Below, one piece after another: positions 7,988 to 16,024 of a DNA stretch of 64,000 bases. Both the position numbers and the translations under genes were made by a program. This DNA is from Rhodovulum sp. (lineage in GTDB: Bacteria > Pseudomonadota > Alphaproteobacteria > Rhodobacterales > Rhodobacteraceae): contig JACKKC010000010.1 of the NCBI GenBank assembly GCA_020637615.1, positions 36,993 to 100,992 on the forward strand, written 5' to 3'. Below the pieces are notes generated by a model that was not told the origin of the DNA, ran no database searches, and was given only the letters and a program-made list of their open reading frames with translations. How positions within the stretch are numbered: position 1 is the first letter of the stretch; every line of letters begins with the position of its first letter.

Positions 7988-8501
7988 GCCCGGCGCGGAA
8001 CCGCCGCATGTTCGCGCGATAGCCCGCCGCGGCGCTGGCGAGCCCGGCGACCTCCGCCTCCGTCAGGTCGCGCACCACCTTCGCCGGGCGGCCCACCGCC
8101 AGCACGTGATCCGGGATCACCTTGCCCTCGGTGACCAGCGCCCCCGCGCCCACCAGCGCGCCGCGCCCGATCACCGCGCCGTTCAGCACCGTCGCGCCCA
8201 TGCCGATCAGGCTGCCGTCGCCGATGGTGCAGCCGTGCAGCATCGCCATGTGGCCGACGGTGCAATCCGCGCCGATGGTCAGCGGAAAGCCCATGTCGGT
8301 GTGGCAGATCACGCCGTCCTGCAGGTTCGACCCCGGGCCGAGGACGATCGGCTCGTTGTCGCCGCGCAGCACCGCGTTGAACCAGACCGAGGCGCCGTCG
8401 CGCAGGATCACCCGCCCGATCAGCCGCGCCCCCGGCGCGACCCAGACATCACCGCCGTCGGGCAGCTCCGGCGCCACGCCGTCCAGCTCGTAGAGGTTCA
8501 T
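7968..8501 (-). CDS. Gamma-class carbonic anhydrase-like protein
   Basis: 177-residue left-handed beta-helix protein (hexapeptide repeats from about residue 30 to 150), probably a cytosolic trimer. Metal-ligand histidines of gamma-carbonic anhydrases are visible in ICHTDMGFPL (about 75) and GHMAMLHGC (about 92-100). The family is CaiE/PaaY/YrdA-like; many members bind zinc but have weak or no measured anhydrase activity. It starts by ATGA overlap with the gmk stop, so it belongs to a yicC-gmk operon. Its end overlaps chpT tail to tail. Confidence 0.85.
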   Translation of the reverse strand: MNLYELDGVAPELPDGGDVWVAPGARLIGRVILRDGASVWFNAVLRGDNEPIVLGPGSNLQDGVICHTDMGFPLTIGADCTVGHMAMLHGCTIGDGSLIGMGATVLNGAVIGRGALVGAGALVTEGKVIPDHVLAVGRPAKVVRDLTEAEVAGLASAAAGYRANMRRFRAGLRPAPG

Positions 8502-9145
8502 TTCAGCCGCTCCTCGAATTCCCGGTTGAGTTGCGTGACCAGCGCCATCAGATCCGGCTGCCGGTCCCGGCGCAGGCGCTCGGCTTCGATGATCGCCCGC
8601 AGCTGGAGCTCGCATTCGGGCAGCCGCGCATTCACCAGAACATAGTCATACTCCGCCCAGTGGCTGATCTCGTCGCGGGATTTCGCCATGCGGCCGGCGA
8701 CAACCTCGGCGCTGTCCTGGCCGCGCGCGCGCAGCCGGCTCTCCAGCTCCGCGATCGAGGGCGGCAGGATGAAGATCGACACCACCGCATCGCGCAGCGC
8801 CGAGTTGCGAATCTGCTGGCCGCCCTGCCAGTCCACGTCGAAGAGCACGTCCTGCCCGGCCTCGATCGCCGCCTCCACCGGGGCGCGAGGGGTGCCGTAG
8901 AGATTGCCGAAGACCTCGGCGTGCTCCAGCATCTCCCCCGCTGCCACCATCGCCTCGAACTCGCGGCGGCTCTTGAAGAAATAGTCCCGGCCATCCTGCT
9001 CGCCCGGCCGCGGCGGGCGCGTGGTGGCCGAGACCGAGAAGCGCACGTCGGGGTCGATCTCGAGCAGCCGGCGCGACAGCGTCGACTTGCCCGCCCCCGA
9101 GGGCGAGGAGAGGATGATCAGGAGGCCGCGCCGCCCCGGGGTCAC
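8498..9145 (-). CDS. gmk: Guanylate kinase
   Basis: 215-residue essential cytosolic kinase converting GMP plus ATP to GDP. The P-loop is SSPSGAGKST (about residues 13-22), the GMP-binding region SVSATTRPPRPGEQDGRDYFF follows at about 38-58, and VLFDVDWQGGQQI lies near 100-112. Length is standard. It sits between yicC (12 bp upstream) and the gamma-carbonic anhydrase-like gene (4-bp overlap). The yicC-gmk pairing is widely conserved. Confidence 0.96.
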   Translation of the reverse strand: MTPGRRGLLIILSSPSGAGKSTLSRRLLEIDPDVRFSVSATTRPPRPGEQDGRDYFFKSRREFEAMVAAGEMLEHAEVFGNLYGTPRAPVEAAIEAGQDVLFDVDWQGGQQIRNSALRDAVVSIFILPPSIAELESRLRARGQDSAEVVAGRMAKSRDEISHWAEYDYVLVNARLPECELQLRAIIEAERLRRDRQPDLMALVTQLNREFEERLK

Positions 9146-9157
9146 GGCCGCCCTTCC

Positions 9158-10054
9158 CTATTCCACATTCTGCACCTGCTCGCGCATCTGGTCGATCACC
9201 ACCTTCATCTCCAGCCCGATCGCCGTCAGGTCGCCCGCCTGGGCCTTGGAACAGAGCGTGTTAGCCTCGCGATTGAACTCCTGGGTCAGGAAGTCGAACT
9301 TGCGTCCCACCGGCCCGGTTTCGGCGAGCAGCTGCCGCGCTGCGGCCACATGCCCCTCGAGCCGGTCGAGCTCCTCGGTCAGGTCGGCCTTGACCGCGAT
9401 GAGAGCCAGCTCCTGCGCCAGCCGCGCCTCCTCTACCGGAGCCCCGGCCCCGAGCAGCGCCTCCACCCGGCCGCGCAGCAGCTCCCCCGCCCGCGCCGCC
9501 CGCGCCTCCGCGGTGGCGCGCGCGCGAACCGTGAGATCCGCGACCCGGTCGATCTGGCCGGCGAGGGCGACGGCCAGCGCCGCGCCCTCGGCCTGGCGTG
9601 CCGCGCGCAGGCCCTCGATCAGCGGCGCGATCCCCGCCGCCACCGCCTCGAGCGCCGTCGCGTTGCCCGTGCCGCCGCCCTGGTCGACCTCAAGCACGCC
9701 GCGCAGCCCCAGCAGGTCGCCCGCGGTCATCGGCGCGAGCTCGAGCCCCACCTCCCTAGCCGCCGTGCCCGCCGCCTGCGCCGCCGCGACCGCCGCGGCC
9801 AGCGCCGCCGGGTTCAGCCGCTGCGCCGATTCGCCCGGGGCGCGCGTCATGCGCAGCCCCAGGGTGAGCGAGCCGCGTGCGAAGGCCTTGCCGAAGGCCG
9901 CGCGCAGCGGCGCCTCCAGCGATTCCATCCCCTCGGGCAGCCGCAGGCGCAGATCGAGGCCGCGCCCGTTGACGCTGCGCACCTCCCAGACCCAGCTCAC
10001 CCCCCCGGATTCGCCTGCCCGGTCGGCGAAACCCGTCATCGACATCAAGGCCAT
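9158..10054 (-). CDS. yicC: YicC/YloC family endoribonuclease
   Basis: 298-residue cytosolic protein of the YicC family; the E. coli member is an endoribonuclease involved in small-RNA turnover. The N-terminal hallmark MSMTGFA is at residues 4-10. The C-terminal DUF1732 hallmark ETGPVGRKFDFLTQEFNREANT lies near 250-271 and the end reads MKVVIDQMREQVQNVE. Two starts are plausible: ATG at 10054 (chosen) and one 9 bp further in. It leads a three-gene operon with gmk and the carbonic-anhydrase-like gene and diverges from the PAS-protein gene. Confidence 0.88.
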   Translation of the reverse strand: MALMSMTGFADRAGESGGVSWVWEVRSVNGRGLDLRLRLPEGMESLEAPLRAAFGKAFARGSLTLGLRMTRAPGESAQRLNPAALAAAVAAAQAAGTAAREVGLELAPMTAGDLLGLRGVLEVDQGGGTGNATALEAVAAGIAPLIEGLRAARQAEGAALAVALAGQIDRVADLTVRARATAEARAARAGELLRGRVEALLGAGAPVEEARLAQELALIAVKADLTEELDRLEGHVAAARQLLAETGPVGRKFDFLTQEFNREANTLCSKAQAGDLTAIGLEMKVVIDQMREQVQNVE

Positions 10055-10144
10055 TCCCGCGTCCCGTCCGCGCAGCGGGCATTCCCGCCGCTCTTTTCGC
10101 CAGTTTTGCCGCAAATTAATGAATTCGTCGCAAAACGCGCGACT

Positions 10145-10172
10145 TTGCGAAAGCGTTGGACTAGCGTATGAA
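10145..10172 (+). promoter_or_regulatory. Candidate promoter of the PAS-protein gene
   Basis: TTGCGA (10145-10150), a 16-bp spacer and TATGAA (10167-10172) lie 76 bp before the PAS-protein ATG, in an AT-richer patch. The deduced leader contains the inverted repeat listed separately. Confidence 0.35.
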
Positions 10173-10178
10173 GAAGTT

Positions 10179-10218
10179 GTTTACCAACGCGCCCGCCGCC
10201 GCAGGTGCCGAGGTAAAC
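10179..10218. promoter_or_regulatory. Inverted repeat GTTTACC...GGTAAAC in the leader of the PAS-protein gene
   Basis: Perfect 7-bp arms (10179-10185 and 10212-10218) are separated by 26 bp and lie just 30 bp before the ATG at 10248. This could be an operator or a leader stem; nothing identifies the binding partner. Confidence 0.3.
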
Positions 10219-10247
10219 CGTGACGTTCGCTGCGGTCAAGTTTCGAT

Positions 10248-10898
10248 ATGAACGATCTGATGCTCTCCTCGCTGAAGTCCTACTGGGAACGCCTGCGCGC
10301 CGGCCGGATCGCGCCCTACCGGGCCGAGATCGACCCGCGCCAGTTCGAATCCGCGCTGGAGAACATGTTCATCATCGAGCGGCTGGCGCCCGAGAACATG
10401 CGCATCCGCCTCGCCGGCATGAAGATTTGCGAGATGATGGGCATGGAGGTGCGCGGCATGCAGCCCGGCTACCTCATCGACGAGGCCGACCGCGCGCGCT
10501 TCGACCGGCTGCTGACCGTGGTGATGGGCGAGCCCGCCGTGGTGGAGCTGCAGCTCGAGGCGCACGGCCCCGGCGGCGGCTACCGCGCCAGCATGCTGCT
10601 GATGCCGCTGCGCAGCGACTTCGGCGACATCAACCGCGTGCTCGGCTGCACCTCCGGCGACGGCGAGCTCTTCGCGGCCCCGCTCGCCTTCTCGATTCGC
10701 GACGTCGCCGTCACCCCGATCGAGCCGAGCCAGAGCGGCGAGTCCAAGCAGCTCCTGCCCGGCTTCGCCGAGGACCAGGCCGATTTCGCCCCCGCCACCC
10801 CGGCGCCGCCCAAGCTGCGCGCCATCGAAGGCAACCCCAACGCCCCGACGACCCCCCGCGACACCACCCGCAAGTTCCGCGTCATCGACGGCAAATAG
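10248..10898 (+). CDS. PAS-domain protein of Rhodobacteraceae type
   Basis: 216-residue cytosolic protein. Residues 15-145 match the PAS_5/DUF1457 type (YWERLRAGRIAPYRAEIDP near 12-30, FIIERLAPENMRIRLAGMKI near 43-62). A proline-rich, probably disordered tail follows from about 165, ending in TRKFRVIDGK. No output domain or kinase is attached, so it may be a stand-alone sensor or scaffold; the ligand is unknown. It is divergent from yicC and convergent with serB. Confidence 0.8.
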   Translation: MNDLMLSSLKSYWERLRAGRIAPYRAEIDPRQFESALENMFIIERLAPENMRIRLAGMKICEMMGMEVRGMQPGYLIDEADRARFDRLLTVVMGEPAVVELQLEAHGPGGGYRASMLLMPLRSDFGDINRVLGCTSGDGELFAAPLAFSIRDVAVTPIEPSQSGESKQLLPGFAEDQADFAPATPAPPKLRAIEGNPNAPTTPRDTTRKFRVIDGK

Positions 10899-10963
10899 CC
10901 CCGAAGCACCCGGCGCCGGGGACGAGAGGCCGCCAACATCTTTCCTGTACCGGGCCGGCTAAA

Positions 10964-11857
10964 TCAGTCCCGCCATTCCACCGCCGGAATGCCCTGCAGC
11001 GCCAGGAGCGCGGTGAGGTCGGAATGCGCGAGCCGTGCATCCGCCCGCTCGGCCAGGGCCGCCTTGGCGTGATAGGCCACTCCCAGCCCCGCCGCCATGA
11101 CCATGTCGAGGTCGTTCGCCCCGTCGCCCACCGCGAGGACGTCACCCTCGGCGATGCCCGCCGCGTCCGCGATCTCGCGCAGCGCCGCGAGCTTCGCCGC
11201 CCGGCCGAGGATCGGCCGCGCCACCTCCCCGGTCAGCCGGCCGTCCCGGACGATCAGCCGGTTGGCCCGGTGTCGGGCGAAGCCCGCCTCCTCGGCCACC
11301 CGCGCGCTGAAGGCGTCGAACCCGCCCGAGACCAGCGCCGTCTCGGCGCCCGCGGCCCGCATGGTCCGCACCAGCACCGCCGCGCCGGGATTGAGCCGCA
11401 CCCGCTCGGCATAACATTCCGCGAGCACCCGCTCCGGCAGGCCCTCGAGCAGCGCCACGCGCGCCACCAGCGCCGCCTCGAAATCCAGCTCCCCGCGCAT
11501 CGCCGCCTCGGTGATCGCCGCGACCTCGCGCTTCACCCCGGCGAAATCCGCGAGCTCGTCGATGCATTCGACACCGATGATCGTCGAATCCATGTCGGCG
11601 ATCAGCATGCGCTTGCGCCGTCCCGCGGCGGGCAGGACATTCGCGTCGATCCCCGCGAGGCCGGCGTCGAAGCCCGCCGGCAGCGGCCCGGAAAACCCGA
11701 TCTCGACCGCGCTCTCCGCCAGCCGCCGCGGTGCCCCCGGCCGCAGCCCCGCGGCCGCCAGCGCCCCGCGCCCGGCGGCCGCCGCGCCCTCGCCGACGCC
11801 GGCAGCCGCCGTCAGCACGAGTACCCGGTCTCCCGCCGGCGCCCCGCCCCCGGTCAT
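10964..11857 (-). CDS. serB: Phosphoserine phosphatase SerB
   Basis: 297-residue cytosolic HAD phosphatase completing serine synthesis by hydrolysing 3-phosphoserine. The catalytic motif DMDSTIIGVECIDE is at about residues 90-103, motif II is in ALVSGGFDAFS (about 180), and motif IV is GDGANDLDM (about 250). The N-terminal ~80 residues form the usual divergent regulatory part. The ATG at 11857 follows GGCAGAG. It lies 11 bp downstream of the class II DAHP synthase gene and is probably co-transcribed with it. Confidence 0.93.
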   Translation of the reverse strand: MTGGGAPAGDRVLVLTAAAGVGEGAAAAGRGALAAAGLRPGAPRRLAESAVEIGFSGPLPAGFDAGLAGIDANVLPAAGRRKRMLIADMDSTIIGVECIDELADFAGVKREVAAITEAAMRGELDFEAALVARVALLEGLPERVLAECYAERVRLNPGAAVLVRTMRAAGAETALVSGGFDAFSARVAEEAGFARHRANRLIVRDGRLTGEVARPILGRAAKLAALREIADAAGIAEGDVLAVGDGANDLDMVMAAGLGVAYHAKAALAERADARLAHSDLTALLALQGIPAVEWRD

Positions 11858-11868
11858 CTCTGCCGCTT

Positions 11869-13239
11869 TCAGACCGCCGCGCGCTGCGCCTCGAGCCGCT
11901 GGTGCAGCATCTCCGCCACGAGGAAGGCCAGCTCCAGCGATTGCGCGGCATTGAGCCGCGGATCGCAGGCGGTGTGGTAGCGGTCGCTCAGATCCTCGTC
12001 CGTCACCGCCCGCACGCCGCCGGTGCATTCGGTCACGTCCCGGCCGGTCATCTCGAAATGGACGCCGCCGGGATAGCTCCCCTCCGCGGCATGGATGGCG
12101 AAGAATTCGCGCACCTCGCGCAGCACCCGCTCGAAGGGCCGGGTCTTGTAGCCCGAGGCCGACTTGATGGTATTGCCGTGCATCGGGTCGCAGGACCAGA
12201 CCACCTTGCGGCCCTCGCGCTCCACCGCCCGGATCAGCCGCGGCAGATGCTCGCCCACCTGACCGGCCCCGAAGCGCGCGATCAGCGTCAGCCGCCCCGC
12301 CTCGTTTTTGGGGTTCAGCGCGTCGATCAGCCGCAGGAGATCGCTCTCGGTGATGCTCGGCCCGCATTTCAACCCGATCGGGTTCTGCACGCCCCGGGCG
12401 AATTCCACATGCGCCCCGTCCGGCTGCCGCGTGCGGTCGCCGATCCAGATCATGTGCCCCGAGCCCGCCACCGGCAGCCCGGTGGTGCTGTCGACCCGCG
12501 CCAGCGCCTCCTCGTATTCCAGGAGCAGCGCCTCGTGGCTGGTGTAGAACTCCACCCGATGCAGGGTGTCGGCGGAACCGGCGTTCACCCCGGCCGCCTG
12601 CATGAAGTCGAGCGCGTCCGAGATGCGGTTGGCCAGCGCGTGATACTTCTCGTAGCCCGCCTGCCCGGAGGTGAAGTCCAGCGTCCAGGCATGCACCCGG
12701 GTGATGTCGGCGAAGCCGCCCTGGCTGAAGGCGCGCAAGAGGTTCAGCGTCGCCGCCGCCTGCAGATAGGCCTGCAGCATGCGCTCGGGATCGGGCGCGC
12801 GCTCGGCCTCGCTCGGCGCAAAGCCGTTGATGATGTCGCCGCGATAGGAGGGCAGCTCCAGCCCGCCCACCATCTCGGTCGGCGAGGAGCGCGGCTTGGC
12901 GAACTGCCCGGCCATGCGCCCGATCTTCACCACCGGGCATTTGGCGCCGAAGGTCAGCACCACCGCCATCTGCAGCATCACCTTGAAGGTGTCGCGGATG
13001 TTGTCGGCGCTGAACTCCGCGAAGCTCTCGGCGCAGTCGCCGCCCTGGAGCAGGAAGGCGCGGCCCTCGGCCACTTCGCCCAACTCGCGCTTCAGCCGCC
13101 GCGCCTCGCCGGCGAAGACCAGCGGCGGATAGGAGGCGAGCTTGCGCTCCACCGCGGAGAGCGCCGCCGCGTCGGGGTAGTCGGGCATCTGCACCCGCGG
13201 CCGCGACCGCCAGGAGGCCCTCGTCCATTCCGCGCCCAT
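11869..13239 (-). CDS. aroG: Class II 3-deoxy-7-phosphoheptulonate (DAHP) synthase
   Basis: 456-residue enzyme condensing PEP and erythrose-4-phosphate, the first step of the shikimate pathway. Class II markers are RPRVQMPDY near residue 14, FLLQGGDCAESFAEF at about 60-74, NPIGLKCGPSI at about 285, and VVWSCDPMHGNTIKS at about 350. Length is typical for plant/bacterial class II. Two adjacent ATG codons occur; the second, at 13239, is chosen because AAGGAG lies 7 bp upstream and the family begins MxxEW. It is followed by serB 11 bp downstream and diverges from the GlxA-type regulator. Confidence 0.94.
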   Translation of the reverse strand: MGAEWTRASWRSRPRVQMPDYPDAAALSAVERKLASYPPLVFAGEARRLKRELGEVAEGRAFLLQGGDCAESFAEFSADNIRDTFKVMLQMAVVLTFGAKCPVVKIGRMAGQFAKPRSSPTEMVGGLELPSYRGDIINGFAPSEAERAPDPERMLQAYLQAAATLNLLRAFSQGGFADITRVHAWTLDFTSGQAGYEKYHALANRISDALDFMQAAGVNAGSADTLHRVEFYTSHEALLLEYEEALARVDSTTGLPVAGSGHMIWIGDRTRQPDGAHVEFARGVQNPIGLKCGPSITESDLLRLIDALNPKNEAGRLTLIARFGAGQVGEHLPRLIRAVEREGRKVVWSCDPMHGNTIKSASGYKTRPFERVLREVREFFAIHAAEGSYPGGVHFEMTGRDVTECTGGVRAVTDEDLSDRYHTACDPRLNAAQSLELAFLVAEMLHQRLEAQRAAV

Positions 13240-13383
13240 CATCCGGCTCCTTCTCGTCCCGATCGGGACCGCTCTATAGGTCAGACGCGCCCCCTTGGCC
13301 ATACCCCCGGACCCCGCCCCGGCGGCGTCCCGGGGACACTTTTTCGGCTTGACGCCATCGGAGCGCCGAAGCCTAGTTCGGCC

Positions 13384-14385
13384 ATGATCCCACGGGAGTC
13401 CCAGAACCCGATTGCCGAGAGCCGCGACGACCGACCGGAGCCGTTCGTCTTTCTGCTGTTGGAAAACTTCACCCTGATCGCCTTCGCCTGCGCGATCGAG
13501 CCGCTCAGGCTCGCCAACCGCATGGCCGGCCGCAGGCTCTACGAATGGCGCGTCGTGACCGCCGACGGCGGCCCGGTCACCGCCTCGAACGGCGTCACCC
13601 TCCAGGCCGACGGCCCGATGGCCGAACTCACCCGCGACGCCACAATCATGGTGGTCGGCGGGCTCAACGTGAAATCCGCGGTCAGCCGGCCGGTGCTGAC
13701 CTGGCTGCGGCGCGAGGCGCGGCGCGGCCTCGCGGTCGGCGCGCTCTGCAACGGCGCCCAGGTCGTGGCCCAGGCCGGGCTGCTCGACGGCCGGCGCTGT
13801 ACCATCCACTGGGAGAACCGCGACGGCTTCGAGGAGGAATTCCCCCAGGTCGACCTCAGCCAGAACATCTTCGTCATCGACCGCGACCGCTACAGCGCCG
13901 CCGGCGGCACGGCCTCGACCGACCTCATGCTCAAGCTCATCGCCCGCCGGCACGGCACCGATCTGGCCAATCTCGTCGCCGACCAGATGATCCATACCGC
14001 GATCCGCTCGGACAAGGACGAGCAGCGCCTCTCGATCCCGACCCGCATCGGCGTGCGCCATCCCAGGCTCGCCAACGTGATCCACGCCATGGAGGACAGC
14101 ATCGAGGACCCGATCTCGCCGGCGCTGCTCGCCGAGGACGTGGGCATGTCCACCCGCCAGCTCGAGCGGCTCTTCCGCCGCTACCTCAACCGCAGCCCCA
14201 AGCGCTATTACATGGAGCTGCGGCTGGGCAAGGCGCGCAACCTCCTGCAGCAGACCGACATGAGCGTGATCAACGTCGCCCTCGCCTGCGGCTTCACCTC
14301 ACCCTCGCATTTCTCCAAATGCTACCGGGCGCTCTACAAGACCACCCCCTACCGCGAGCGCGGCGCCTCGGACGCTTCCGCCTGA
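13384..14385 (+). CDS. GlxA-family (DJ-1/AraC) transcriptional regulator
   Basis: 333-residue regulator. A DJ-1/PfpI-like amidotransferase fold spans residues 20-200, with ALCNGAQVVAQAGLLDG near 118-134. An AraC helix-turn-helix pair occupies residues 230-325, seen in DVGMSTRQLERLFRRYLNRSPKRYY and VALACGFTSPSHFSKCYRALY. This family includes GbdR, CdhR and ArgR, which respond to quaternary amines or amino acids. The target is not evident here: the divergent gene is DAHP synthase and the gene downstream is a thiolase nearly 400 bp away. Confidence 0.85.
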   Translation: MIPRESQNPIAESRDDRPEPFVFLLLENFTLIAFACAIEPLRLANRMAGRRLYEWRVVTADGGPVTASNGVTLQADGPMAELTRDATIMVVGGLNVKSAVSRPVLTWLRREARRGLAVGALCNGAQVVAQAGLLDGRRCTIHWENRDGFEEEFPQVDLSQNIFVIDRDRYSAAGGTASTDLMLKLIARRHGTDLANLVADQMIHTAIRSDKDEQRLSIPTRIGVRHPRLANVIHAMEDSIEDPISPALLAEDVGMSTRQLERLFRRYLNRSPKRYYMELRLGKARNLLQQTDMSVINVALACGFTSPSHFSKCYRALYKTTPYRERGASDASA

Positions 14386-14781
14386 AGCCCGGCGAGCGGC
14401 GCCTCCGAACCTTCGGGATCCACCCACGGACAGCCGGGCGGCGACGCCGCCGTGCCCTGGCGGATTGCCAGCGGAAGGTGAAACCGCCCCCCCCCTTCGG
14501 CCCTGCGTCGATCAGCCGCATGACAAACGCCAAACTACACGGCCCAATCTTATGAACGCGAGGCCTTTGCCAGTGCGACCGCGCGCCGGCACGGGCAGCG
14601 GATAGGGCTTCGCGCCGGGAGAACAGGCGCACGTCACGCAGCGCAGCCAAACGCACGACCACTCACTTTACTTCATCATTTCAATATCTTGAATGATGTC
14701 CCGCTGCGGGACGCCCCTGCTCGCGACTCGGCCGCGTTCCGCGCTAGACTTCCCATCACCCGCAGCGCCAAGGAGCCCGCT
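14386..14781. other. Gene-free stretch before the thiolase
   Basis: No coding frame with plausible composition was found in these 396 bp. The right half (14655-14700) is AT-richer than its surroundings and abuts a palindrome, ATGTCCCGCTGCGGGAC (14696-14712), that also occurs within a repeat at 43024-43040. The thiolase promoter is presumably here, but no convincing -35/-10 pair was seen. Confidence 0.5.
14696..14715 (+). repeat. Palindromic element shared with repeat family C
   Basis: The 17-bp palindromic core GTCCCGC-T-GCGGGAC with its flank is identical to the reverse complement of 43024-43040. Only the palindrome is shared; the AT-rich half of family C is absent here. It may be a hairpin or protein-binding site used more than once in the genome. 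Confidence 0.45.
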
Positions 14782-15975
14782 ATGCCGTCCCCCGCCGAAG
14801 ATCCCGTCGTGATCGTCGCCGCCGCCCGCACGCCCATCGGCGGCTTCCAGGGCAGGCTCGCCGCCGCCACGGCGCCCGAGCTCGGCGGCGTGGCCGTCGC
14901 CGCCGCGCTGGCGCGCGCCGGGCTGGCGCCGGAATGCGTCGAGGAACTCGTGATGGGCTGCGTCCTGCCCGCGGGCCTCGGCCAGGCCCCGGCCCGCCAG
15001 GCGGGCTTCCATGCCGGCCTGCCCGACGGCGTTCCCGCCACCACGCTCAACAAGATGTGCGGTTCGGGCATGAAGGCGGTGATGCTCGCCCATGACGCGC
15101 TGAAAGCCGGCAGCGCCGGGCCGGTCGTCGCCGGCGGCATGGAGAGCATGTCGAACGCGCCCTATCTCCTGCCCAAGATGCGCGCCGGCGCCCGGCTCGG
15201 CCATGCCGAGGCGAAGGACCACATGTTCCTCGACGGGCTCGAGGACGCCTACGAGAGCGGCCGCCTGATGGGAACCTTCGCCGAGGATTGCGCCACGGCG
15301 TTCCGGTTCACCCGCGAGGCCCAGGACGCCTATGCGCTCACCTCGCTCACTCGCGCGCGCGCCGCCCAGGGCGACGGCAGCTTCGCGGCCGAGATCGCTC
15401 CCATCACCCTGCAGACCCGCGGCGGCCCGGTCACCGTCGACGAGGACGAGCAGCCGCTGACCGCGCGCCCCGAGCGGATCCCGCAGCTGAAACCCGCCTT
15501 CCGCAAGGACGGCACCGTGACCCCGGCCAATTCCTCCTCGATCTCCGACGGCGCCGCGGCGCTGGTGCTCATGGGCGAGGCTCGGGCCCGGGCCAAGGGC
15601 CTGCCTATCCTTGCGCGCATCCGCGGCCACGCCAGCCATGCCCAGGCCCCCGCGGGCTTCCCCACCGCCCCGGTTCCCGCCGCGCGAAAGCTGATGGAGC
15701 GCCTCGGCTGGTCGGTCGCCGATGTCGACCTCTGGGAGGTCAACGAGGCCTTCGCCGTGGTGCCCATGGCCTTCATGGCCGAGACCGGCGTCGAGCACGC
15801 GCGGCTCAACGTCTCGGGCGGGGCCTGCGCGCTCGGCCATCCGATCGGCGCCTCGGGCGCGCGCATCCTGGTGACGCTCCTGAACGCCATGCACCGCCGT
15901 GGCGCCACGACGGCCCTCGCCGCGATCTGCATCGGCGGCGGCGAGGGCACCGCCATCGCGCTGGAACGGGTCTGA
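14782..15975 (+). CDS. Acetyl-CoA C-acetyltransferase (thiolase)
   Basis: 397-residue cytosolic thiolase, condensing two acetyl-CoA or cleaving 3-ketoacyl-CoA. The nucleophile is Cys93 in NKMCGSGMKAV. The catalytic His is in the GHPIGASGAR block at about 350 and the second acid/base Cys is in CIGGGEG at about 382. EVNEAFAVVPMAF lies near 315. The ATG at 14782 follows AAGGAG by 6 bp. It is not next to phaB or a beta-oxidation partner; the PHA-synthase-like gene is 28 kb away, so biosynthetic versus degradative use is undecided. Confidence 0.9.
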   Translation: MPSPAEDPVVIVAAARTPIGGFQGRLAAATAPELGGVAVAAALARAGLAPECVEELVMGCVLPAGLGQAPARQAGFHAGLPDGVPATTLNKMCGSGMKAVMLAHDALKAGSAGPVVAGGMESMSNAPYLLPKMRAGARLGHAEAKDHMFLDGLEDAYESGRLMGTFAEDCATAFRFTREAQDAYALTSLTRARAAQGDGSFAAEIAPITLQTRGGPVTVDEDEQPLTARPERIPQLKPAFRKDGTVTPANSSSISDGAAALVLMGEARARAKGLPILARIRGHASHAQAPAGFPTAPVPAARKLMERLGWSVADVDLWEVNEAFAVVPMAFMAETGVEHARLNVSGGACALGHPIGASGARILVTLLNAMHRRGATTALAAICIGGGEGTAIALERV

Positions 15976-16024
15976 TACGCACGCCCCGACCGTGCCGCCG
16001 GCCGGGCCCGCGCGCCCGGATCCC

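Noticed and set aside
11869..14085. Minus-strand frame extending DAHP synthase upstream to about 738 residues
   Set aside because: The extension lies antisense to the GlxA-type regulator and has no family similarity. AAGGAG and the MxxEW start at 13239 fit the known protein length.
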